The notes beneath the pieces are model-generated. The model was not told the origin of the DNA. It was given only the letters and a program-made list of their open reading frames with translations, and searched no databases. From NCBI GenBank assembly GCA_030770425.1, contig JASJFT010000149.1:1-64000 (forward strand): a stretch of DNA of 64,000 nt, given 5' to 3'. The position numbers and the translations under genes are program-made. Every line of letters begins with the position of its first letter. Positions within the stretch are counted from its first letter, which is position 1. The stretch comes from Darksidea phi. Taxonomy: Eukaryota; Ascomycota; Dothideomycetes; Pleosporales; Lentitheciaceae. Of this stretch, positions 21,690 to 31,726 are shown piece after piece.

Positions 21690-22384
21690 TCACAAAATCA
21701 AAGGCAAGCCCATAGCCCCCATCCTCTCTACCGTCACACCAGCGCCCTCATACGGCTGCGGCTGAGTCGCGGGCCCCTCCTTCGTGCCATTCCCCACAGC
21801 CGGACTATATGTAAACCAATTGGCCGCAACTGTTCCCTCCAACCTCGCCGCTTCCACAAATCCACTCAATTCAAACAACCAACAATTGTCAATGCTACCA
21901 TTCGTATTCTCGAAGCCTGCTGTCAAGACGAACAGACCAGTGGAGTGTGAAGGCAGCGTGTAAGCAAGGAAGAGGTAGCCGTGATCCGGCGACCCAGAAG
22001 GCGGGTTGGGAGGAAATAAGCGACCGGGGCGAAGATGGTGTTTGAGGAAAAGGTGGTGATGGAGTGGTCGAGCGGGGAGAAGGAGCGGTTTTGCGAGCCA
22101 TAGGGAGCGTCTAGGTCGATGATTATGACAAGGGAGGAGGAGGTGGGGTAGGTTAATTTTGGAGGCGATGCGGGGACTGAGGAGTTCGTTAGTTGGTTGT
22201 TGAGGGGTGGAGGGAGGAGGAGTGGTGGAAAGCTTACCATTATGAGTGAGGCGGATCCCGGGTGTGACGTGACGTTACCGTAGGAGGCGGGGAGGAGCGT
22301 TGAGTTTGAGGGAGAGAATTCGAGGGGTGTTTGCGCTGAGGCGTATCCAGCTGTACGGTAGACTTGAAAACAGCTATGGTGCAC
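21690..22384 (-). pseudogene. PEBP-family protein, frameshifted
   Basis: The minus strand encodes parts of a phosphatidylethanolamine-binding-protein fold in two frames. The upstream part has TPLEFSPSNSTLL and LVIIIDLDAPYGSQNRSFS, the ligand-site DPDAP region written as DLDAP. The downstream part has NPPSGSPDHGYLFLAY, the conserved PP-GS-H-Y block. The two meet near 22005-22012, where one base too few separates TTC-CTC-CC from AAC-CCG, so the gene is broken there or has a sequencing error. A consensus donor (ATG|GTAAGC, about 22235) and acceptor (CTCAG, about 22175) also exist, but using them shifts the frame. No ATG with a signal peptide is seen upstream; the frame begins near a GTG at 22384. 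Secreted fungal PEBP-like proteins are of unknown function. Confidence 0.6.
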
Positions 22385-22669
22385 ATTTTTCTTGATTTTA
22401 CGTCTAGTTTAGCAATTAAGAGTGTCTATAGTAACAATAAAGAAGGGAAGTGGTCGAGTACTGCATCCTGTTTTTTCTCCCCTCCGACATTCATCACATC
22501 CCTTTATACCCATCTCATCTCAGGTCCCACAGTTGCATCCTTGAGGAATCCTCGTATACACTAAACTCAACTCCCTATCGCCGACCCAAACCCCCCAGCA
22601 ACCAATATTCCTTCTGACCAACGCATACATTCTAAGTGGGCTTTCTGTGGTAAGCGTCTATGTAATACA
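22385..22669. other. Intergenic between PEBP relic and the Pls-like gene
   Basis: About 285 bases with no coding evidence. Confidence 0.35.
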
Positions 22670-25600
22670 TTACCCGTTCATTAGAGTCCCTGGCCAACCT
22701 TGATAAGTGGTCCCGGAGTCGACGTGATCTCCAGCTACTATTAAGGTGTGCTCCAATAAACATGCGTCTTCTCCAATACTGGCACCGGATAGCAGTCTTG
22801 ATCCAGTACGCAGTACACTGCGATCTCCAACGCGCAATGTATTCAACTTGAACTGCCCTCTGGAGTTGATGTGAGATACAAGACTGGCATCGTCCACTGA
22901 CACTCTGTTCCCCAATGTCAACAAATCCGGCTCCGTGAAGAGCAGTGAAGGTTTGCCATTGGCGAAGAGGGCGCAGTCTTGACCAATGGATCCTCCTAAT
23001 GCTCGGAAAAACATTACGGCATAATGGGTTCCTGTCAAAAGGTTCAAGATACCCACGCCGCCGTAGCATTTCCGCCGCAGTCGCTCAAAGGTAAGAAGGA
23101 GCTGCCATCGTTGGCAGTAGCTGCTTTCATCCCAGTTGTAGGATCCCGGGGAACGGCGGCCCATGAGTGACCATTTGGCTCCTATAACGAACAAGAGGGC
23201 GACGATGGCCTGGAAAGTGCTGATTACTGCAATGCTAGCCGTCAGAAGAGCGTAGATGGAAATCGGGCGATACCATGCCCCCAGGTGAAAGCCGGAGGGT
23301 TCAAAGTGAAGCACTATTGCAATGACTTTCATACCCAGAATCGTGCTGGTGTTCCAGTAAAGTGAGACGCCGATAACGGTGAAAAGAGAATAGCAGATGA
23401 TGGAGGGCAGACCAATAACGTAATAGTTTGCCTTCTTTTCATAGAAAGCCCGACCAAAAGGTGTAGATGTTTTGGTGCTCTCCATTATGTTCGTATCGTT
23501 CATATCGTGGCCTTTGTGGTTGAGGCAAACGCATTCGCCTGCTTTACTGCCCATCCAGACAGAGTCAGAAGGGTATGACTTATTACGCCTAGTCAATGCA
23601 CCGGAGCCAAGAATAGCGCGCTTGCCAACTGCTGTTCCCGGTTGCACGACCACACGATCGGCTACCATGCATCCATCTGCAAGAGTGATGGTGTCGCTTC
23701 CAATCTGGTCGGAAGTAATCAGATGGGCCCTTGAACCGAAAATGACATCGTTTCCAATATCGAGAAGCTCAAAATCTTGCATCGAAGGACCCACACCGGG
23801 CCAATAGACTCTCTTTCCGACGCGTCCGCCTAGTGCGCGCACAAGAATGGAGACGATCTCATAATGAGAGCCGAACAATGCGGCCACCTTACTGAGATCC
23901 CCTTCCGGAACAAGGCGCTGAAGCAAAGCCATGCGCAACTTTTGCACCTGGCTCTTGGGATTTGTCGGGGTTCCGGGCTTTAATGGGCCGCAAATCCAGC
24001 GACTATCAAGGATTCGTTTGACCAGAAGGATATATAAAAACAAGGTGATTGGGCCCAGAGTATCGCCGCTGACGCGAGCAAGGTAGTGGTATCCTATCCT
24101 CTTAGGCGACGTGTACCATATTGCAGTAACCTCAGCATGGTCAGGATGAATATCCCTAGGGAAGGTTCTGGCTAGTCCAATGACACCAGCGAGCCAAGGC
24201 GCACGGCCAACGACCCAGGCAAGTAGAGCAACGGGCTCGATGATGAGGCACCTTAATATCCAGTGTGGGGGTACCAGGTTTGTGGCTATGAGATCTCGAT
24301 TGCTTTCGCACGCGTCGTCAATCTCCCAACTGGAGGAGTTAGGCCCGATGCACGTGCCGTTTGGTAGAACGGCTCCCGGGGCAACGATCGAGCTCACTCC
24401 AACGGTACAGTTCTGCCCAATGCTGATGCGGGAGAGGACCATAGAGGTATTCCTCTCCGCTGCGAATGGCCGGCAAATGCAGTGTTTGTCGAGAATCGTG
24501 TTGTCGCCGATTTCGACGAGGTCATATTCTCCCAACTCCGTCGTCTCGTGGATCACCACATTTCTTCCGATTTTCGCGCCGAGAAGGCGAAAGTAAAGCT
24601 TTCGTAAAAAGGCCGACGAGTCGAAGATACCCTGGATACATCAATGCTTGTTCGAGACTAGCGCGCGAATGGGAGGTCTTACCTTTCCGCAAACCTGTAG
24701 CGTCTTCTGAGTGAACCACCAGCGGTTATGGTAGGACCCCCACATGGGATATATACCTTCCTTGTGGCGCCCAATGACGACCCATTTAACCACAATTCCG
24801 GTTACTGGAGCTATGATATTCACGGCAGTTGTGCATCCCATCATAACCAATACCAAGATGAGAAGCCGACCCTCTATAACCCTAGCCGGAGGGAACTTTC
24901 GAGGAAGCTCTGTCATACCGTAAAGGAACATTAGCCACCACAATGCGAGGCGAAGCGGATATACGATCGTAATTGGGAGAGTATGGAGCAGGAGCACCAA
25001 AACCCTCGTAGAACTATACGTCCGAGCGCACCCTGGCATCTCGTTCCCTCCATTCTCAGTTTTCGGTTCTTTTTCTGAAATTTCTTGTTGCTCTGCGAGC
25101 GCGGACTCCACGAGATTTGTGACTTCGCCCACGCTGGGATTGGCGAAAAGTGTCTCAATCGCCAGACGCACTTGGAAGCGCTTTCGCAGCATGGAAAGCA
25201 GGCGACCGGCGCCTAAGCTATCTCCACCGGCTGCGAAAAAGTCCGTCTCGTAATTGAGGTCATCCGCAGAGCAGGAGAGCACATCCGCATAGATGTCAAT
25301 TATGTGTTGAATAGTCGAAGCTTGGGGCTTTTCATGGCTCATATCGTTTTGCTCTTTGCGTAAGCTTTCGATTGTCGATTCGTCTATGCTGCCATCTTTG
25401 CGGAGAGGTATTGTTCCCTTCATGAAGCTGATGGCTTTGGGAATGAGGTAGCCGTGGATCTCTTCCCTTAGCTGACGTTGCAATGTTGTGACGGCCCTTT
25501 TCCGTTCGGAAACATCGGCTTCAGCAAGGGAATGGTCTCCGAAAATAATTGCTCGTGGAAGCCCGTCAGATTCATCGATGTGAACGTAAACAGCGATGTT

Positions 25601-27633
25601 CTCGTGAAACAGACCCCTGATTTTTGACGCCACAATACCACGATCCATATAGCATTTCGTATGAGGAATCTTGGCGGCCAGGTCTGTCTCTGGTGGTGGA
25701 CAAACTGCCTCGAAGTAGCGGCTTGCAAGTTTGGTATTGTCGGTCATGGAGCTCATATCCAACCTCTCGCTAAGCTTGATGCGGAGCACTTTATTTTTAG
25801 ATTTGGGCAGGCTTGTCATGTACACAATGACGGCGGGCCACTTGGACTGATGAAGCGAGCTCTTGATTGCTTCATACAGCTGTTCAAGACTGGGTCGCGG
25901 TTTGTCTGCCGGTACAACTAAGACAGCTCCCACGACTTCCTGAAGTACGTCGTGTGGCATGGAGAAGGCTAGTGTCTCAGAAACACGACCATTGATCGCC
26001 GAGTCGGGGTCTTTGGATGCGGATAAGATGGCTTCCTCGATCTCAAAAGGCGAAAGGATCTCGCCACCCCGGTTTATGACTTCTTTGCTGCGGCCTGTGA
26101 TGTAAAGATATCCATTCTCATCGAGATATCCCATGTCTCCAGTATTGAACCAGCCATTCTCCGTGAGCGCACTCCCATCGATGCCATCGTCTTTAAGATA
26201 CCCAGGGAAGACGGGAAGCCCACGAACACAAATGTCTCCAATAAGACCAGGAGATAAGATAGTATTATCTGACCCTTGAATCGAAATTTCGGGTCCGACT
26301 GAGATCCCCGATGTCCCCGGTCGGTCGAGACAGTATGTCAGCGGAGGTGTCGCGATTGGCATGCACTCCGTCATCCCGTAACTTGGCAACACGGTACAGC
26401 CTGCGAAGGTGTTACGAAGCTGAGTTGCTAGCGTCGGGAGCAAGCCTCCAGCCGCGTTGCAGACTAATCTTATTTGGCTTTTGCCAACAGAACTTGGACG
26501 ATTCTCTGCTTCAGAGAGGATAGCGGCGTGCATTGATGGTGAGGCGTAGTACCATGTCGGCCGTTGATCGCCTTCGATGAGATCCCAAAAGAGGTTGGGA
26601 TCGAAGGAAGAGCAGCAAATGGTTGAGCCTCCTGCCACTATGGGCGCGAATAAGTTTCTAATTATACCGCCGCTAATAATGAATTAGCACATAAATGTGA
26701 CGAGTGGTGGGATGACTTTACATATGGTGTAATGGCATCATGTTCAAGCAGCGGTCTTCTGGTGTCAAACCCCACGACCTAGTTACAAAAGCCATGCCGG
26801 CTATCAAGGCATGTGTGGTGATTGGAACAAGCTTCTTGGTGCCGCTGGTACCGCTTGTGAAAAGCAAGATAGCAATATCATCAGCGCTGTTCCGCTGTGG
26901 TAGGGCTGAAGTCCGCGGCGATTTTTTGGTATCGACACCGTAGTCGTGATATCTCATCAAGGATATGGTAAATGTCTTGTCCTCTCCATCTTCGACAATA
27001 AATACGCTGATTTGCGATTGACGAATCCATGCGGCATTCCTTAACTTGAGTCGTTCCACATCGGGTTTAGAGACCAAGATCGCCGTTGCTTGTACGCGTT
27101 CGACATCGGAGCGAAACTGCTCTGCGCCGCAGTTAGGAGTCATGGGGGCGAGTGTGTAGTATGTGGCTACAGCAAAGCATGCTAGGCCCATATTTGACCC
27201 AGATGGTAAGGCAACAACGACTCGCTGTTTTCCAGATGCCGGAGCAGGAAGTCCAAGGTTGAATTTGACCACAAATTGATAGATCTCTCGATGTGAGAGA
27301 GATCTCTCAGGCTTCTGCGGATCGATTATCGCGAGTGTATCGTCACCTAGCGCTAGAAGCTCTATTAAGCTCTTGTATGACGCCTTGACCTTGTTGAGAA
27401 GTCTTTCCATAGGGCCACGGTAGGTCTCATCTTGTCCGCTCTTTGCTTCCTCCGGGAGAGCATTGTAGATTTTCTGATATAAAACAACCAAATCGAATAC
27501 TGGCGAGGACTCCTTGGATTCATCCAGAAAAGATGAGACCTGGTCTAGGCTTGAGCTATCAATGGGAGCTCGCTTCAGGATGCGCTGAAGCTCTCCGTTG
27601 GCGCAAAGACGATCAAGTGGCGCACTAGAGCTC
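22670..27633 (-). CDS. Pls-like membrane NRPS: A - T - (TM/LbH)x3
   Basis: Three exons are clear: 27633-26722, 26672-24683 and 24631-22670, about 1,620 aa. The 5' end is unresolved because an upstream exon (about 27722-27671) also stays open but has no ATG. The adenylation domain carries LLFTSGTSGTKKL, YGMTEC and GWFNTGDMGYLDENGYLY then GRSKEVINRGGE. A second partial adenylation C-subdomain follows (EIHGYLIPKAISF, PLRKDGSIDES), then a carrier domain with its phosphopantetheine serine in GGDSLGAG. The rest has six hydrophobic stretches (for example VLVLLLHTLPITIVYPLRL, YYVIGLPSIICYSLFTVIG) around three hexapeptide-repeat beta-helix modules (IGDNTILDKHCICRPFA; IGNDVIFGSRAHLITSD; LTLGNRVSVDDASL). 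This is the plan of bacterial epsilon-poly-L-lysine synthetase. Substrate and product here are unknown; an amino-acid homopolymer or short chain made at a membrane is the best inference. Confidence 0.88.
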
Positions 27634-27859
27634 CTAAAATACGGTCAATTATATGCCTTTTCGGTTGCCAAATGAATTAACCTACATGACTGCTTGTGTC
27701 CAAGAAACGAACTGGCAAGGTGCTGGGGAGAAATGAGTAATTCAAAACGCAGTCAAAAGAATTCGAGGTGCCGATGAGTTCCACCAAGCTACGATACGAA
27801 TAACACCCATCATTATATTTATGTTTTCGTGTTCTTAGATGACGACGAGCGGAATATGC

Positions 27860-28160
27860 TTAGCCGACCGGAGACGCCCTGCCAGAAGGTCCCAGTACTT
27901 GCGCCGCCGAAGCCCACGCAAGATGCCTGCGAGCTCCGGAGATGGCAAAAATCTTTGATAGCCCCACAGCGAGTCCTAAGCCGCAAGCCGCGTAAAGCCA
28001 AGACCAGTATCAACCAAAATTCATCATACATACCTTGATCCATTGTATCGGCGTCGTTGAAGGGCTGATAAGAATCAAAAGGGCTGTTATGGGGTGTGAA
28101 AACTCTGATAATCTTCTGTGATCGTGACAGCCGCGTAATATGACGGAAGAACCGAGTCAT
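27860..28160 (-). pseudogene. Short spliced frame resembling the start of an SDR
   Basis: Exon 28160-28034 and exon 27975-27860 join through a consensus GT-AG intron to give 80 aa ending in a stop. After the junction the product reads MDQGLAVGLSKIFAISGARR, loosely like the glycine-rich turn and first helix of a short-chain dehydrogenase, then loses all similarity. It may be a 5' remnant of such a gene or a chance frame. Weak evidence. Confidence 0.2.
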
Positions 28161-29220
28161 AACTTGAGATCTCCTTCCTTCTTTGACTTAAGTAGAAACG
28201 GCCAACCTTTTTCCACATCAAGGTTGATATGCAAGTCAGTCACAGGTCACCTAGCATCTCACCCACGCTCTTTGGCCCTCAGTCAAGGGCCCATTTCCCT
28301 TATTCAGCCTTTCAAAGTCCTCTTGGTCTAGCCAGAAATCTCACAAAACTCTTACTAAAATCGCTAGGATCTCCAAAAATCTCGCACCAGTCATTTTTGT
28401 AATGAATTGGGCAGAAGTGTCTAGAAACCGCTCTACAAGAGGAAAGCCAAGGGAATATCCTTCTCAAAGAGAACGGTGGTTCAGCGGCTAGAAGCTTAGC
28501 TTGATATGAAAGGCTTGTGAAGTTCTAGGGTCTTGAAACCAGGGCTTAATTTTAACCCGGAAACGACGTTCGGCCAAATTCTCCGAGGAGCGGAGATGAG
28601 GAGCTTGGCAACGCGGTTCAGTAGTGGGTCCAAACATGTTCTGACTTTATTCTAAAGTTAAGCAAAAAGGGTCCTGCCCATATTGGACGCGTCAGTTGTA
28701 GCGGGATTCAGTAGTGGGTCTAAGCAGAGTACTAACTCTATTAATATTAGAGATAAGCAAAAATGGTACTGCCCATGTTGGACGCGTCAGTTGTGGATGA
28801 GTCCACGCGGCGTTTGGTGTTGCAGTGTGCCCCGCTAAATCATCGGCGCCCGAGCGGCCCGTCAAGCTGCAGGCGTATCCCAACCTTAACTTCCAATCAT
28901 AGTGTTACTTGGTAACATCTTGCCCGTTCATGGAAACCGCGCCACCTTTTACGTACGTTTACCGGCCGATAACATTGCTAATTACCTATGATACCCCGTT
29001 AAACTAGTTGAATTGATGAGAAAATTGACTTTGACAGCCTAGACGTGCCTTCTAAACGGGCCTCAGTGATGAACGTTCCCCCGTTTGGATTGATGCGTCA
29101 ACGGGTGATAATTACAAACGATATTGCGAATCATACATATACTCGCGGATTCGATATTTGATCTGATGGCAAATTTATTCACTCTTTAGTATTTCATACA
29201 GCGTCTTAAAGTCGTTGAAG
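28161..29220. other. Gene-free stretch with decayed repeats
   Basis: About 1.06 kb with no gene. It contains the imperfect tandem duplication at 28613-28795 and the promoter of the FMN oxidase. Confidence 0.5.
28613..28795. repeat. Imperfect tandem duplication, about 90-bp unit
   Basis: Two adjacent copies (28613-28700 and 28701-28795) share TTCAGTAGTGGGTC at their left and TTGGACGCGTCAGTTGT at their right, with a more diverged middle containing AAGCAAAAA and CTGCCCAT. Probably a fragment of an old mobile element or satellite. Confidence 0.7.
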
Positions 29221-30717
29221 ATGCGCAATATCGTCTTCTATCTTTCCTGCGCAAGCTTTGCGCTTGCATCTCGTCCCTTCCTGAACGAACCAGATACTGG
29301 GTAAGCAATGTGCGACGAGATGTTCTCCACTCATATTGACAATCGATTTCCCAGCCTCGATGATCTATTAGGAAAGACCGATCCTCGCGTTCTCCCTGAT
29401 ATAACACACATGGTCGGTCTTCCGGATTTCGACTGGGTGGCACGCCGTTATCTCGATAACGCATCTTATGCGTGGTATAGAAGTGCCGCCGCCGGTGAAT
29501 GGTCGTACCAAAATAATCTAGAAGTGTTTGAAAGAATCAGAATGAAGCCGCGAGTTCTGGTCGATATAACCAATGTAGAAGCGACACTCCCGTAAGCAAT
29601 TTCCACCATCTTGTTCCACTAGCATACCACGTACAGGAAGGCTCTCATTAACTTCGAAATAAACAGCACAACAATCCTTGGCTACAATTTCTCCGCTCCG
29701 TTTTTCATTAGTCCTGCCGCCAAAGCTGGTTTCGCGCATCCAGAAGCTGAAAAAGGCTTGGTCAAGGGCGCAGCTGCCGGAGATATCCTTTACGTTGTGG
29801 GTTTACGATCTAGTCATCAAGATTTGTTGTTGAATTCATGTATGGTGCTAATGCCTCAACAGCCATCTATGCGAGCAAATCTTTCCATTGAGCAAATCGC
29901 TGCCGCAAAACCGAACAACGACCAGGTCCTATTCCAACAGGTACCTATCCCATATAGCCTTAGCCTAGTGACATGGACTCACAGCTCATTAAGTTATACG
30001 TCTCGGACAATCTTTCGCAGACTCGAGCCATCATGCGTAGAGCTGAGAAGGCAGGCTACAAGGCATTCTTTCTGACTGTTGATGGGCCTTCGTCCGCCAG
30101 TCGACACCGTGGGCGTCGGTTTGGCGTGTACAACAAGTAAGCAAAAGCTATCGCGGCCATCGATATGGTGTACTGACAGTAGCTACTTCTAGTCCTCCTA
30201 GATTCACGAAACTGAATGTAAGCCAATGCACGATTAATGTTTATGGCCATGCTAATCACAGAAATAGTGGCAACTATATAAACAGCTTCGAAACATGACT
30301 TCTCTTCCCATCGTGCCAAAGGGAATCACCTCGGTAGAGGATGCACGTTTGGCGGTGCAAGCAGGAGCTCAGGCAATTTTTCTCTCAAATCATGGAGCTC
30401 GCCAACTAGACACGTCCCCATCTGCCACTGAGGCCGCCGTCGAAATACATCGTCAAGCTCCTGAAATATTCAAGCAAGTTGAGGTGTACGCAGATGGAGG
30501 GGTCCGTTACGGCACAGACGTATTGAAGCTGCTTGCCTTGGGAGTAAGGGCGGTCGGCCTAGGGCGCCCTTTTATGTATGCTAATATGTACGGATCGGAG
30601 GGTGTACAACGTGCTGTTGATATTATGAAGTTGGAGATTGCACTCGATGCTGCTAATCTGGGCATTGCGGACTTGAAAAAGATCGATGCTAGCTACATCG
30701 ACTATTCTCGTCTATAA
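29221..30717 (+). CDS. FMN-dependent alpha-hydroxy-acid oxidase with signal peptide
   Basis: Seven exons (29221-29300, 29355-29591, 29637-29796, 29863-29940, 29985-30136, 30193-30217, 30268-30717) join in phase to 393 aa; one exon is only 25 bases. The first 20 residues (MRNIVFYLSCASFALAS) look like a secretion signal. Family landmarks follow: WYRSAAAGEWSYQNN, the Rossmann-free TIM-barrel strand PFFISPAAKAGFAHPEAEK, FFLTVDGPSSASRHRGRR, LPIVPKGI (FMN lysine), FLSNHGARQLD with the catalytic histidine and arginine, and VEVYADGGVRYGTDVLK plus GLGRPFMY for FMN phosphate. It resembles lactate oxidase/flavocytochrome b2 catalytic domains, which oxidise 2-hydroxy acids to 2-oxo acids. The usual SNHGGRQ reads SNHGARQ, and the loop before LPIV is short. 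The substrate is unknown. Confidence 0.85.
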
Positions 30718-30741
30718 GTTATACATCAACGGCCCTTCGGC

Positions 30742-31570
30742 CTAGCTTGAGGTACGAAGTCGAAATGCCACTACTCCACCGTTCCAACTCTCTGTATTCT
30801 TTCGAGCCTGTCTCCATCCTTCTAAAGCCAAGTTTCCAACTAAAACTGCCTTAGCCCTTGCTCCTCTATGTTTAACTATATCTATGGCGGTCGCAGTCGT
30901 GCTTGCCGATTCCCGATCAGTGCGTTCAGGCCTGTTAAAGAAAGCGAGATTGGATCCATCCAAACTCGACGCGCTACCCCATGGAGTGTAAGCAACCTGG
31001 TCGGAGGAGGCATTTGAGCTAGGGCTCCCGTTCGAATCCAAGCCAAAATGCGCATTTTGGCGAGGGAATGGAAGATTTGTAAGTGGGGCATTATGGGTGG
31101 GGACGGCACCCAGTAGTAAAGGGTCCGGACTAGCGGGCCAGTACACAGGCAGGGGCTGGAAGTCTAGAGGGAGAGGAGCGAAATCATAAGGGAGAGCAGA
31201 AGTTTGGTCAGGGGAGAAGCCATCGCCGTCACGGCCCTCGGCCTGATGCGGTGGTGGTGCAGCCGGCAGGTACATGGCGGCTCGTCGACGAGAGTGGCCG
31301 TATGGATAGCCAGAAGAAGAAAGAAGTTGCGGCGTGGTGAAAGCTGGAGTCGCCCGCATATATGATCTCGAGTGGACCAGGCAGCGCTGCTGTGCGATGT
31401 TGCAGCTGAGAGGGACCCGAGGCTGAGGCTTCGCCGGCCGGTGAGCCTTCGCCGATGGCCTTCGTTGCCCTCGCCGGGCCAATCAGAGGCGTTCCTGCAG
31501 TCTTCGGTGGGGCAGCCCGTCGGAACCTCTTCAGCGATACAACTGTTGGCGGAAGTGGCGATGCGGCCAC
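30742..31570 (-). CDS. Uncharacterised proline/serine-rich protein
   Basis: The main open frame covers 30742-31482 and codes a proline- and serine-rich, probably disordered polypeptide (LPLDFQPLPVYWPASPDPLLL, SSLDGSNLAFFNRPERTDRES) ending FRLRTSS. A better start may be the ATG at 31570 (MAASPLPPTVVSLKRFRR) in another frame. Joining the two would need removal of GTCCAC...CTCCAG near 31383-31350, only about 34 bases, which restores phase but is shorter than normal fungal introns. I recognise no domain. It lies convergent with the FMN oxidase and divergent from the amidase. Confidence 0.45.
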
Positions 31571-31726
31571 TGTTTGGGGTTTGTGCTAGCGCTAGTCTCT
31601 ATATAGGCAGGCCTTCTGCCTAAACCAATCCACATCTCTTACACCAACTTTTATCAACAACTACTTAACCAGTGCGATTCATCACTCCGCCTCATCTTCT
31701 GTCCAGAACCACGCTGCAGCCAAGCC

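Noticed and set aside
22670..27633. Naming the Pls-like gene a poly-lysine synthetase
   Set aside because: The layout matches, but the A-domain specificity cannot be read safely here, so no substrate is assigned.
31350..31383. 34-base intron in the gene at 30742-31570
   Set aside because: It restores frame and has GT and AG ends but is shorter than functional fungal introns; left as an unresolved 5' end.
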